NCBI RefSeq assembly: GCF_036327755.1 | Contig: NZ_CP109596.1 | Span: forward strand, 4,836,001-4,900,000 | Direction of reading: 5' to 3' | Source: Nocardia sp. NBC_01503 | Lineage (GTDB): Bacteria > Actinomycetota > Actinomycetes > Mycobacteriales > Mycobacteriaceae | DNA: 64,000 bases | In this document: piece after piece, positions 33,621 to 41,965 of the stretch | Layout of the letters: every line of letters starts with the position of its first letter | How positions within the stretch are numbered: position 1 is the first letter of the stretch | Program-made: the position numbers and the translations under genes | The notes under the pieces: generated by a model | Database searches by the model: none | Seen by the model: the letters and a program-made list of their open reading frames with translations, nothing else | What the model was told of the DNA's origin: nothing

Positions 33621-33641
33621 GAACGCCCGGGGCGGAGCCCG

Positions 33642-34529
33642 TTACGGCCGCAGCGTGGCGGTGAGGAACTCCACCTGGTCGTAGACGGCCTTCTCGAACC
33701 AGTCGTCGAAGTAGATGTCGAAGTGCCCGATCGGGTACTGCTTCACGACCGCGTGCTTGGTCTTCTCCGCCGCGCGTAGCGTCGGCCCGGCGGGTGCGAC
33801 GGTGTCGTTATCGCAGATGGCGTAGAACACCGGCGCTTTGATGTCCTTGGCGCGCCGTGCCGGTGAGTCGAAGAGCGTCGACATTCCGATCCGCGCGGGC
33901 ACTTTCGGCCGGTACCGACTGGATTCCTCTGCGAGGCGCCCATATCCGTCCGGCACATCGGCCGCGCTCATCAGCGCGGCGGAGTGTCTCTTGCCCGCCA
34001 GCCGCGCCGAGATGGGTCTGCGGATCACCGGCCCCACGATCATGTCGGTCAGTGCCAGCGTCCCGGTCTTGACCAGACTGATCGGCCCCTTCGCCATGGC
34101 CGAGGACCAGCCGCTGGTGAACGGGCACTGCGCCACCACCGCGGCGATGTAGTGATCGTCGGGCGCCACCGAGAGCACATGCCCCCCACCGAACGAACTG
34201 CCCCACAGCGCGATTCGCGTCGCGTCGATCCCTCGAACGGTCCGCGCGTAGGCGATGGCCGCATGCCAATCCTCGCGCTGCCGCGCGATATGAATGACAT
34301 TGCGGGGCTCACCGCCACTGGCCCCGAAATGCCGATAGTCGAAGGCCAGCACCGCGATTCCCGCCGCGGCGAAGCGCCGCGCGTACCGATCCAATCCCAT
34401 TTCCCGATCGGCCCCGAGCCCGTGCCCCATCACCACCAGGGGACGCGGGCGTATCGGCCCATCCGGCAGATACAGCCACCCCGCACACTGCTCACCACCG
34501 GAAGGGAACCCCACCTCGACACGCTCCAT
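33642..34529 (-). CDS. alpha/beta hydrolase, S33/dienelactone-hydrolase-like
   Basis: The 295-residue protein has GHGLGADREMGL near the N-terminus (oxyanion region), a DYRHFGASGG strand-turn, the nucleophile elbow GSSFGG (Ser about 112), an Asp in AICDNDTVAP and His in YPIGHFDIYFDDW. It is likely a soluble cytoplasmic hydrolase with unknown substrate. It is convergent with the RNase H fusion gene (21 bases apart) and divergent from rnpB, so its promoter must lie in or overlap the 25 bases before rnpB. Confidence 0.88.
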   Translation of the reverse strand: MERVEVGFPSGGEQCAGWLYLPDGPIRPRPLVVMGHGLGADREMGLDRYARRFAAAGIAVLAFDYRHFGASGGEPRNVIHIARQREDWHAAIAYARTVRGIDATRIALWGSSFGGGHVLSVAPDDHYIAAVVAQCPFTSGWSSAMAKGPISLVKTGTLALTDMIVGPVIRRPISARLAGKRHSAALMSAADVPDGYGRLAEESSRYRPKVPARIGMSTLFDSPARRAKDIKAPVFYAICDNDTVAPAGPTLRAAEKTKHAVVKQYPIGHFDIYFDDWFEKAVYDQVEFLTATLRP

Positions 34530-34554
34530 GGCCCATTACGGTACCTTGGTGGCC

Positions 34555-34984
<430 letters not shown>

Positions 34985-34985
<1 letters not shown>

Positions 34986-34997
34986 CCCTTTCAGGGG
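34985..34997 (+). terminator. short hairpin after rnpB
   Basis: CCCCT (34985-34989) and AGGGG (34993-34997) around TTC form a small stem right after P1, a candidate 3' end signal. Confidence 0.4.
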
Positions 34998-35074
34998 TGT
35001 TCGCACAGTGTCATGATGGAGGGTGGGCCGCGGCCGGATACCCGTGGCACAGTGTGAGATTCGCAGGACACGCT

Positions 35075-35935
35075 ATGGACGTTCTGTTGGTGCTCGTCGC
35101 TCTGATGGCAGTGCTGGTGGTCGTGGCGGGGATGACCGCGGCTTCGGGGGTTCGGATCATCGCCCAATACGAGAAAGGCGTGGTATTCCGGCTGGGCCGG
35201 GTGCGCGCGGTGCGAGATCCGGGGCTGCGCATGCTGATTCCCGGTGTGGATCGCATGCGCAAGGTCTCCACCCAGGTGGTCACCATGCCGGTCCCGGCGC
35301 AGGACGGTATTACTCGTGACAATGTCACCGTGCGGGTGGACGCGGTCGTCTACTTCCGGGTCATCGACCCCATGCGCGCCATAGTCGAGGTGCAGGATTA
35401 TCTGTTCGCCATTGCCCAGGTCGCGCAGACCTCACTGCGTTCGGTGATCGGCAAGAGTGATCTCGATGATCTGCTCTCCAATCGCGAACAGCTCAACAAG
35501 GGCCTGGAAATCATGATCGACAATCCGGCGCTGGGCTGGGGCGTGCACATCGATCGCGTGGAGATCAAAGATGTGGCGCTACCGGATTCGATGAAACGCT
35601 CCATGTCCCGGCAGGCCGAGGCCGAACGCGAACGCCGCGCCCGCATTATCTCCGCCGAGGGCGAATTGCAGGCCTCGCAGATGCTCACCGATGCCGCCAC
35701 CCGCATGTCCGCGGCGCCCGGCGCACTCCAACTGCGCCTACTGGAAACCGTCGTTCAGGTTGCGGCCGAGAAGAATTCGACGCTGGTGCTGCCGTTCCCG
35801 GTGGAACTGCTGCGCTTCCTGGAGAGCGGCACCGTACGCAATGCGGCCGCCACCTCCGAAAAACAAGACTCCGTACCCGAGGTCGACGCTGCCCCCGAGA
35901 ACAAGGCTCCACCGGAGAAACCCGAAGAAGGATGA
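35075..35935 (+). CDS. SPFH/band-7 (slipin-like) membrane protein
   Basis: The 286-residue protein has an N-terminal membrane helix (VLLVLVALMAVLVVVAGM), then the band-7/PHB domain beginning IAQYEKGVVFRLGRVRAVRDPGLRMLIPGVDRM and including DNVTVRVDAVVYFRV and VIGKSDLDDLLSNRE, a coiled-coil (ESMKRSMSRQAEAERERRARIISAEGE) and a Pro/Glu-rich tail. Slipins scaffold membrane microdomains. ATG 35075 starts the membrane helix; the frame extends back into rnpB but that cannot be coding. It is followed 5 bases later by a 36-residue membrane protein gene. Confidence 0.9.
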   Translation: MDVLLVLVALMAVLVVVAGMTAASGVRIIAQYEKGVVFRLGRVRAVRDPGLRMLIPGVDRMRKVSTQVVTMPVPAQDGITRDNVTVRVDAVVYFRVIDPMRAIVEVQDYLFAIAQVAQTSLRSVIGKSDLDDLLSNREQLNKGLEIMIDNPALGWGVHIDRVEIKDVALPDSMKRSMSRQAEAERERRARIISAEGELQASQMLTDAATRMSAAPGALQLRLLETVVQVAAEKNSTLVLPFPVELLRFLESGTVRNAAATSEKQDSVPEVDAAPENKAPPEKPEEG

Positions 35936-35940
35936 GGGCA

Positions 35941-36051
35941 ATGTCCACCTCGATGCTGATCCAGCCGCTGGCCGTAATCGTGCTCTTCACAATCGCCTAT
36001 CTGTTCAAGCTGCTCTCGGCGGTCCTGCCGGGCGGACTGCGCGACAGATAG
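35941..36051 (+). CDS. 36-residue membrane mini-protein
   Basis: An ATG at 35941, 5 bases after the band-7 stop and preceded by AAGGATGAGGG, opens a frame of 36 residues: a single hydrophobic helix (IQPLAVIVLFTIAYLFKLLSAVL) between a short Ser/Thr N-terminus and a Gly-Arg-rich end. It looks like a small membrane partner for the slipin, comparable in position to the small subunits seen beside SPFH/NfeD-type genes, but the family is not recognised. Confidence 0.55.
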   Translation: MSTSMLIQPLAVIVLFTIAYLFKLLSAVLPGGLRDR

Positions 36052-36272
36052 CGCCCCCGCATCGCCGGGCAAACGCGTCCGGCGTCGTCAAACCTGATAG
36101 CGGCGTGAGATACACCGCTCGTCGACACCTGTGCGAAAACCGCCGAGTTGGACGACAATAACGGCGCGTCGCATGGTGCGTATCGGCGCGGCTCGGCGTG
36201 TCGAACGGGTGATTGGCCCGGAACTGGCACCGAACGTGATCGACGTCATAAAGTGTTGCGCGTTGGAAAGTT

Positions 36273-36291
36273 CCGTTGCGGCCCGCAACGG
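36273..36291 (+). promoter_or_regulatory. hairpin in the leader of the small secreted-protein gene
   Basis: CCGTTGCGG (36273-36281) and CCGCAACGG (36283-36291) are perfect 9-base arms with one base between, about 45 bases before the ATG at 36337. It may be an operator palindrome or an RNA hairpin. The rest of 36052-36336 shows no gene. Confidence 0.4.
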
Positions 36292-36336
36292 GCAAAGGGT
36301 CTCAACAACGAACGTCGGAAAGCAGGTCTCGTCTAT

Positions 36337-36669
36337 ATGCGAATTGCTCGCAAATTGGCAGCTGGTGCCCTCCTCGCGGCTGCCGCTTCCGTTTCGGTTG
36401 TGCTGGGCGCCGGCTCGGCCTCCGCGTTTGCGGTGACTCCGCTTCCGGGTGGAGTTCAGGTGGATCTCACTCCGGCGGATACCGCCTGGGTGGCGAATTC
36501 CCACATCGGGCAGGCGATCGCGGGCCTGCCGCATCCGTCGGCCGCGTCCTTCGGTGAGTCGCTGGATTCCGCGGCCGCCGTTTCTTCGCAGTACCCGGGC
36601 GGCCGCGTGGTCTTCACCGTGTACGGCCCGTTCGATCAGTTGAACGGCACCATGCTGGCCCTGCAGTAG
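36337..36669 (+). CDS. small secreted protein of unknown function
   Basis: The 110-residue product has a signal peptide (LAAGALLAAAASVSVVLGAGSASA, cleavage before FAV). The mature 80 residues (VTPLPGGVQVDLTPADTAWVANSHIGQAIAGLPHP ... RVVFTVYGPFDQLNGTMLALQ) resemble small secreted proteins common in Nocardia, but I cannot name a family. ATG 36337 follows a GCAGG. It ends 16 bases before the RNB nuclease gene, which could be co-transcribed. Confidence 0.78.
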   Translation: MRIARKLAAGALLAAAASVSVVLGAGSASAFAVTPLPGGVQVDLTPADTAWVANSHIGQAIAGLPHPSAASFGESLDSAAAVSSQYPGGRVVFTVYGPFDQLNGTMLALQ

Positions 36670-36685
36670 GGATAGCGCAGCTCCC

Positions 36686-38143
36686 GTGGAACTGCACCAG
36701 CGGATTCTGTCGGCCCCGGTTGATTTCGGGGCCGTCCGAACCGAATTCGGATTGGCCTCGGAATATCCCTCCGAGGCCGTCTCGGAGGCCCGCGACGCGG
36801 TCGACGCGTTCGCGGGTGCCCGGGTCGATCGCACCGAGATCGAACTCGTCACCATCGATCCGCCCGGCGCCCTGGATCTGGACCAGGCGCTCGCGCTCGA
36901 GCGCACTCCCGCCGGAGGGTTCCGGCTCTACTACGCGATAGCCGATGTGGCCGCCTTCGTCGAACCCGACGAGGCGCTCGCCAGTGTCTCGCTGGAGCGC
37001 GGACAAACCTTCTACCTGCCCGACGGCACCGTGCCCCTGCATCCGAACGTGCTTTCCGAGGGCCGGGCGTCGCTGCTGCCCGATCAGGACCGCCCGGCCG
37101 CGCTGTGGACCATCGACTGCGATGAGAACGCCGAGCCGCGCGACTGTTCGGTGACCCGCGCCCTGGTGCGCTCGCGCGCCCGGCTCGACTACGCGTCCGT
37201 GCAGGCCGATGCCGATGCCGGCCGACTGCACCCCTCGATCGCCGCCCTGCCGGAGTTCGGCCGCCTGCGCATCGAGGCGGGCCTGAACCGCGGGGCGATC
37301 AATCTGCGCCTGCCCTCGCAGAGCGTCATCCGGGTCGACGGACCCGAGAGCCCCGACCATTGGCAGTTGGTTATCGAACCGCGCACCGCCGCCGACGACT
37401 GGAATGAGCAGATATCGCTGCTCACCGGTATGTGCGCGGCGCGAATCATGTTGGAGGCGAAGGGGCCCGAACATCTGGGCCTGCTGCGCACCATGCCACC
37501 GCCCGCCGCGTCGACCGTGGAGTCCATGCGCCGCACCGCCGCCGCCGTCGGCGTACCGTGGCCCAAGGGCGAGCCCGTCGGCCGCATGCTCGCCGGTCTG
37601 GACCCCAATTCCCCCGCCGCCCTGGTGCTGATGTCCGAGGCCACCGGTCTGCTGCGCGGCGCCTCCTACACGCTGCTGGACGGTCAATCCCCGGACACCG
37701 TGCAGCACAGCGGAATCGGCGCGCCCTACGCGCATGTGACGGCCCCGCTGCGCCGCCTCTCGGACCGCTACAGCACCGAGATCTGCCTGTGCCGCTGCGC
37801 CGGAACCGTTGTCCCGCACTGGGTTCGCGAGGGCCTGGCCGCGGCCGCCGAATCCATGCGCCGCAGTGACGCGGTGGCGAACAAACTCGAACGCGCCTGC
37901 GTGGACCTCACCGAATCGACGCTGCTGGCCGCACGCGTCGGCGCCGACTTCGACGCCGTCGTCCTGCGCGAACACAATGGCACCCGCCCCGCCGAGATCT
38001 TCGTCGCCGATCCGCCGGTCCTGGCCAAGTGCACCGGCGAACCACCCGAGGGCAAACAGGTCCGGGTCCGGCTCACCGTCGCCGACCCCACCACCCGCAC
38101 GGTGACTTTCGCCTACCAGCCGGACCCGCCGCCGGAGCGCTGA
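36686..38143 (+). CDS. RNB-domain exoribonuclease (RNase II/R-like)
   Basis: The 485-residue protein carries the RNB catalytic core IDPPGALDLDQALALE with acidic residues for two metals, YYAIADVAAFVEPDEAL, RGQTFYLPDGTVPLHP, RASLLPDQDRPA, and APYAHVTAPLRRLSDRY near residue 350. It degrades RNA 3'-5'. No cold-shock or S1 domains are visible, so it is a minimal version typical of actinobacteria. The start GTG 36686 follows AGGGATAG. The C-terminus ends in a Pro-rich tail. Confidence 0.92.
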   Translation: MELHQRILSAPVDFGAVRTEFGLASEYPSEAVSEARDAVDAFAGARVDRTEIELVTIDPPGALDLDQALALERTPAGGFRLYYAIADVAAFVEPDEALASVSLERGQTFYLPDGTVPLHPNVLSEGRASLLPDQDRPAALWTIDCDENAEPRDCSVTRALVRSRARLDYASVQADADAGRLHPSIAALPEFGRLRIEAGLNRGAINLRLPSQSVIRVDGPESPDHWQLVIEPRTAADDWNEQISLLTGMCAARIMLEAKGPEHLGLLRTMPPPAASTVESMRRTAAAVGVPWPKGEPVGRMLAGLDPNSPAALVLMSEATGLLRGASYTLLDGQSPDTVQHSGIGAPYAHVTAPLRRLSDRYSTEICLCRCAGTVVPHWVREGLAAAAESMRRSDAVANKLERACVDLTESTLLAARVGADFDAVVLREHNGTRPAEIFVADPPVLAKCTGEPPEGKQVRVRLTVADPTTRTVTFAYQPDPPPER

Positions 38144-38356
38144 CCACTCATCACGGCCCGCTCTGATACTGCGGCATCCTCCTCGGTCCATCTGCTCACC
38201 ACCTTCATCAAGATCAGCAGGATCCGAATCCGGGCGCGCACCATGGCAGCTATATGTGGCCGTGGATCATTTCATCCGAGCTTCGTGAGCTCGGTGGTCA
38301 TGCCGGCCTGGATTGACCGAATCATGCCGCCTGCCGCCGCTGCTGGAGCGCCGAAT

Positions 38357-39247
38357 TCAGAGCGCGTGATGCCGCAGGAATTCGATGGCCGCCGGGTACT
38401 CCTCGAGTGCCTTGGCGGCCGCTGCCTCCTCGGCATCGCAGAGCCGCTGATATCCGGTCTCCCCGGCCGCGGAGGCGTGTTCGCGCAGCACCTCGAGCGC
38501 CTCGATGGCATCGCGATGATCGCCGAGCACGGTCTGCAATTGTTTGGCCCGCCGCGCCAGCAGGGCGGCGGGTTCGTCCAGCACCGCGGTGGCGGCCTCG
38601 GCCGAGTACCGCAATCGCTTGGCGGCCTTGCGGATCTCATGCAGATGCTCGATGCGCTCGGCATCGGTGTCCTGCGGTTCGGTGCGCACCAGGCGGCGCA
38701 GATCGCGGAGGTCGTGCCGCAGCACATCGGTGAAGACCTCAGCGGCGGGCCGCTTCGCCTGCGCAGGGCGCAGCGGCGGATCGGCGAGCAGGCCGTGCAG
38801 CCGGTCGAGCAGGGTCCGATAGCGCCGGGTATCGAAGGCGGCCACGGCCTCCGCGTGCGCGGTCTCGTACCGCTCTCGCTCCTCGGCGACCAGCCGCGCG
38901 CCGAAATCGTTTCGAGGCGTTGTCTTCTCACCGGTCGCGGTGTTGTCGTCGAAGGGCGCGCCGGTCTCGCCGAGCAGTGCGGCGAACCGTTCGCCGCGCA
39001 CCTCGGCATCGCGTGCCACTCCGAGTAACCCTGCCAGCCAGCGCAATTCAGCACTGAGCTCGCCGACCGGTTTACGCGCGAAGGCCCGCCGATACGAGCG
39101 CAGCAGACTGCGTAGTCGCCGGGTCGCCACCCGCATCTTGTGCACCGAATCCGGATGATCCCGGCGCACATCGGGTTCGGCGGCGCGCAGCCGGTCCACA
39201 TCGGCGGCGAGGGCGTCGACCAGGGCGGGACCGGCTGTGCTGTTCAT
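38357..39247 (-). CDS. CHAD-domain protein
   Basis: The 296-residue protein has two CHAD halves with the signature HKMRVATRRLRSLLRSY near the N-terminus and HEIRKAAKRLRYSAEAA near residue 205, each rich in Arg/Lys and His. CHAD domains bind polyphosphate granules. Unlike many family members no CYTH (triphosphate tunnel) domain is fused. It starts directly after the proline iminopeptidase stop (no gap), the third gene of a tight operon. Polyphosphate-granule association is inference. Confidence 0.9.
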   Translation of the reverse strand: MNSTAGPALVDALAADVDRLRAAEPDVRRDHPDSVHKMRVATRRLRSLLRSYRRAFARKPVGELSAELRWLAGLLGVARDAEVRGERFAALLGETGAPFDDNTATGEKTTPRNDFGARLVAEERERYETAHAEAVAAFDTRRYRTLLDRLHGLLADPPLRPAQAKRPAAEVFTDVLRHDLRDLRRLVRTEPQDTDAERIEHLHEIRKAAKRLRYSAEAATAVLDEPAALLARRAKQLQTVLGDHRDAIEALEVLREHASAAGETGYQRLCDAEEAAAAKALEEYPAAIEFLRHHAL

Positions 39248-40204
39248 TTACGTCCTGTATCTGTCCGTGGCCTCGATCAGATGGTGGGTGATACCGGGTT
39301 CGGCGGCGGCATGCCCGGCATCGGGAACCATGTGCAGCTCCGAATTCGCCCACGCCTTATGCAGATCCCACGCGCTCACGGCCGGGCAGACGATGTCATG
39401 CCTGCCCTGCACGATAACTCCGGGAATATGTGCGATGCGGTCGATATCGCGCAGCAGCTGCCCGTCCTCGAGAAACCCACGATTGTGGAAATAGTGGTTC
39501 TCGATCGCGGCGAACGCCAGAGCGAAGCGCGGATCGGCGGTTTCGGCGACCCGATCCGGCTGGGGCAGTAGGGAACTCGTGGCGCCCTCCCAGGTGGACC
39601 ACGCGACGGCCGCGTCGGTGGCGAGCTTGGCGTCGGGGGAGTGCAACAACCGGTGATAGACCTCGATCAGGTCCTGCCCGCGTTCGCTCTCGGGCACCGG
39701 TGCCAGGAACTTCTCCCACTCATCGGGGTAGACGAACCCCGCAGCGCCATTGTAGTACCAATCGATTTCCTTGCGGCGCAACAGGAATATCCCGCGCAGC
39801 ACCAGTTCGGTGACCCGCTCCGGATGGGTCTGCGCGTACGCCAGCGCCAGCGTCGACCCCCAGGATCCGCCGAACACCTGCCAGCGCTCGATACCCAAAT
39901 GCGTTCGCAGCGCCTCGATATCGGCGACCAGATGCCAGGTGGTGTTGGTCTCCAGGCTCGCGCCGTCGGCGATATGCGGTGTCGACTGCCCGCAGCCGCG
40001 CTGATCCAGCAGCACGATCCGATACGCCGCCGGATCGAAGAACTGCCGGTGGAACGGCGCGGTGCCACCGCCGGGCCCGCCGTGCAGGAACACCACCGGC
40101 TTACCGTCGGGATTGCCGCTGACCTCCCAATACATCAGCTGACCATCGCCGACGTCGAGCATGCCCTGCTCGTACGGCTCGATCGGTGGATAGAGCGTGC
40201 GCAT
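39248..40204 (-). CDS. pip: proline iminopeptidase
   Basis: The 318-residue enzyme of peptidase family S33 removes N-terminal Pro from peptides. Motifs: HGGPGGG (oxyanion region), LLDQRGCGQS, GGSWGSTLALAYAQTHPERV with Ser about 110, the Asp in QGRHDIVCPAV and His in DAGHAAAEPG. Length matches the family. It overlaps the upstream lipoprotein stop by one base (TGATG) and abuts the CHAD gene. Confidence 0.95.
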   Translation of the reverse strand: MRTLYPPIEPYEQGMLDVGDGQLMYWEVSGNPDGKPVVFLHGGPGGGTAPFHRQFFDPAAYRIVLLDQRGCGQSTPHIADGASLETNTTWHLVADIEALRTHLGIERWQVFGGSWGSTLALAYAQTHPERVTELVLRGIFLLRRKEIDWYYNGAAGFVYPDEWEKFLAPVPESERGQDLIEVYHRLLHSPDAKLATDAAVAWSTWEGATSSLLPQPDRVAETADPRFALAFAAIENHYFHNRGFLEDGQLLRDIDRIAHIPGVIVQGRHDIVCPAVSAWDLHKAWANSELHMVPDAGHAAAEPGITHHLIEATDRYRT

Positions 40205-40686
40205 CAGCCCGCCAGACCCGACGCGAGATTCGGGATCTCCAGCGCCGAAATCGCCTGATCCCGAACGTCCGAGCAGTTCTTGGTGGTGACCCGGTCGATC
40301 ACATCCTTATCGCCCAGCACCTGAAGATTGATGCCGCCATTGCGCAGCGCCCACTCGTGCACGCTCGCGTTCAACGAGATCTTGCCGAGCGTCGGCCCCT
40401 GTACGCGCCAATCCGAGAGCTGCGGACGCAGCATGTCGCACAACTGTTTTCCGGCCTCATCGGAGATTGTGAGCGGCGCTCCGTTCCCGGTGGTCGGGCT
40501 GGCGCTGCCGGAGGGCGACGGCTTGCCGAGAGTGGTCGTCAGCGGTGAGGAAGACCCCTGCGGCTGTGACGATCCCGTCGTGGTGCCATCTCCGCACGCG
40601 GCGGTGAAGGCGAGGACGGCCGCGGTCCCCGCGAGTAGCGGCACCAGCCGAACTCGGCGACTACTGATCCAACGGCGATGCGACAT
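40204..40686 (-). CDS. DUF3558-like lipoprotein
   Basis: The 160-residue protein has a lipobox at FTAAC (Cys about 31), a Thr/Ser/Gly-rich linker, then a compact domain (LCDMLRPQLSDWRVQ ... INLQVLGDKDVIDRVTTKNCSDVRDQAISAL) with two Cys that may pair. It resembles short DUF3558-type or related actinobacterial lipoproteins; function unknown. ATG 40686 follows AGGGA; the frame opens earlier at 40734 but without a site. It leads the lipoprotein-pip-CHAD operon. Confidence 0.8.
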   Translation of the reverse strand: MSHRRWISSRRVRLVPLLAGTAAVLAFTAACGDGTTTGSSQPQGSSSPLTTTLGKPSPSGSASPTTGNGAPLTISDEAGKQLCDMLRPQLSDWRVQGPTLGKISLNASVHEWALRNGGINLQVLGDKDVIDRVTTKNCSDVRDQAISALEIPNLASGLAG

Positions 40687-40792
40687 GAGTTCCCTTTGGT
40701 CGGTCCAGCTCGTTCCAATCCACTCTGCCATCAAACTGTGACCGTGGTCTGTGAAGACAGTGCGGAACCCGTAATCGATAGCGTACGGCTAT

Positions 40793-40828
40793 GAGAACGC
40801 CCCCTCGGTTGTCCGAGGGGGCGTTCTC
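40793..40828. terminator. strong terminator after panB
   Basis: A perfect 16-base stem (40793-40808, GAGAACGCCCCCTCGG; complement 40813-40828) with a TTGT loop lies 24 bases after the panB stop on the minus strand. Confidence 0.85.
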
Positions 40829-40851
40829 CTATTCGGTACCGGTGTGCCGAA

Positions 40852-41703
40852 TCAGTAGCTGTGCTCCGGGCCGGGGAATACTCCGCGCCGCACCTCATCC
40901 GCGTAAGTGGCTGCGGCACTGCGCAATTGGCCACCCACATCGGCGAACTGCTTGACGAACTTGGCGGTCTTGCCGGAGGTGTAGCCGACCATGTCCTGCC
41001 AGACGAGCACCTGCGCGTCGGTGTCCGCGCCCGCGCCGATGCCGACCGTCGGAATGGTCAGCTTGCGGGTGACCTGTCCGGCGAGCTCGGCCGGAACCAT
41101 CTCCATCACGACCGAGAACGCCCCGGCCTCCTGTACCGCGATGGCATCGGCGATGAGCTGCTCGGCGCCGTCACCGCGACCCTGGACGCGGAAACCGCCG
41201 AGGGTGTTGACGCTCTGCGGGGTGAAGCCGATATGCGCCATCACCGGGATGCCGGCGGCGGTGATCTTGGCAATGGTGTCGGCCATGCGCTCGCCGCCCT
41301 CCAACTTCACCGCGTGCGCGCCGCCCTCCTTCATGAATCGGACGGCCGTGGCGAGCGCCTGCTCCGGGGAGGACTCATAGCTGCCGAACGGCAGATCCGC
41401 CACCACCAGCGCATGCGGCGCACCGCGCACCACACCGCGCACCAGCGGAATCAGTTCGTCGACCGAGATGGCGACCGTGGTGTCGTAGCCGTACACCACA
41501 TTGGCGGCGGAATCGCCGACCAGCAGTACCGGGATACCGGCCTCTTCGAAGAGCCGGGCGGTGGAGTAGTCATAGGCGGTGAGCATGGACCAGCGCTCAC
41601 CCTCACTCTTCATCTGCTGCAGATGCTGTACACGGGTCTTGCGCTTGGCGGTCTTGGCGGGTGCTGCACCGTAGGCGGGGGTCTCCGCATCGGATACGGA
41701 CAT
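40852..41703 (-). CDS. panB: 3-methyl-2-oxobutanoate hydroxymethyltransferase
   Basis: PanB makes ketopantoate from 2-oxoisovalerate and methylene-tetrahydrofolate in pantothenate synthesis. The 283-residue protein has SMLTAYDYSTARLFEEAGIPVLLVGDS with the metal Asp, VADLPFGSYE, GGEGR..., VMAHIGFTPQSVNTLGGF, and VGIGAGADTDAQVLVWQDMVG. Length fits. ATG 41703 with AAAGGGA at 6 bases is preferred over the adjacent ATG 41706. It is divergent from the CaeA-like gene; as in M. tuberculosis (from memory, Rv2225-Rv2224c), panB sits next to that hydrolase. Confidence 0.97.
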   Translation of the reverse strand: MSVSDAETPAYGAAPAKTAKRKTRVQHLQQMKSEGERWSMLTAYDYSTARLFEEAGIPVLLVGDSAANVVYGYDTTVAISVDELIPLVRGVVRGAPHALVVADLPFGSYESSPEQALATAVRFMKEGGAHAVKLEGGERMADTIAKITAAGIPVMAHIGFTPQSVNTLGGFRVQGRGDGAEQLIADAIAVQEAGAFSVVMEMVPAELAGQVTRKLTIPTVGIGAGADTDAQVLVWQDMVGYTSGKTAKFVKQFADVGGQLRSAAATYADEVRRGVFPGPEHSY

Positions 41704-41965
41704 CATCGTCCCTTTCGTCGATCCTCGAGGCCCATGAGCGGGTCCCCGGGTTTTGCTGACGCCTCTCAGTGTGCCATCGCGGCAGGTCCCCGCCCGGATG
41801 CAATTGCTCACACCCGCGGGCGCTCGCCGCTCCGAACTCTTTGCGTTGCTCCCGCGTTGTTGCGGAAGCGTGCGGCGGAGGCGATCCACTTAGCGCGGCG
41901 TCGCGGTAACCGAAGGGAATTCGAGGGTGCGTACAGCGGGATGGCACGATCGGGGAATGGTCTTG

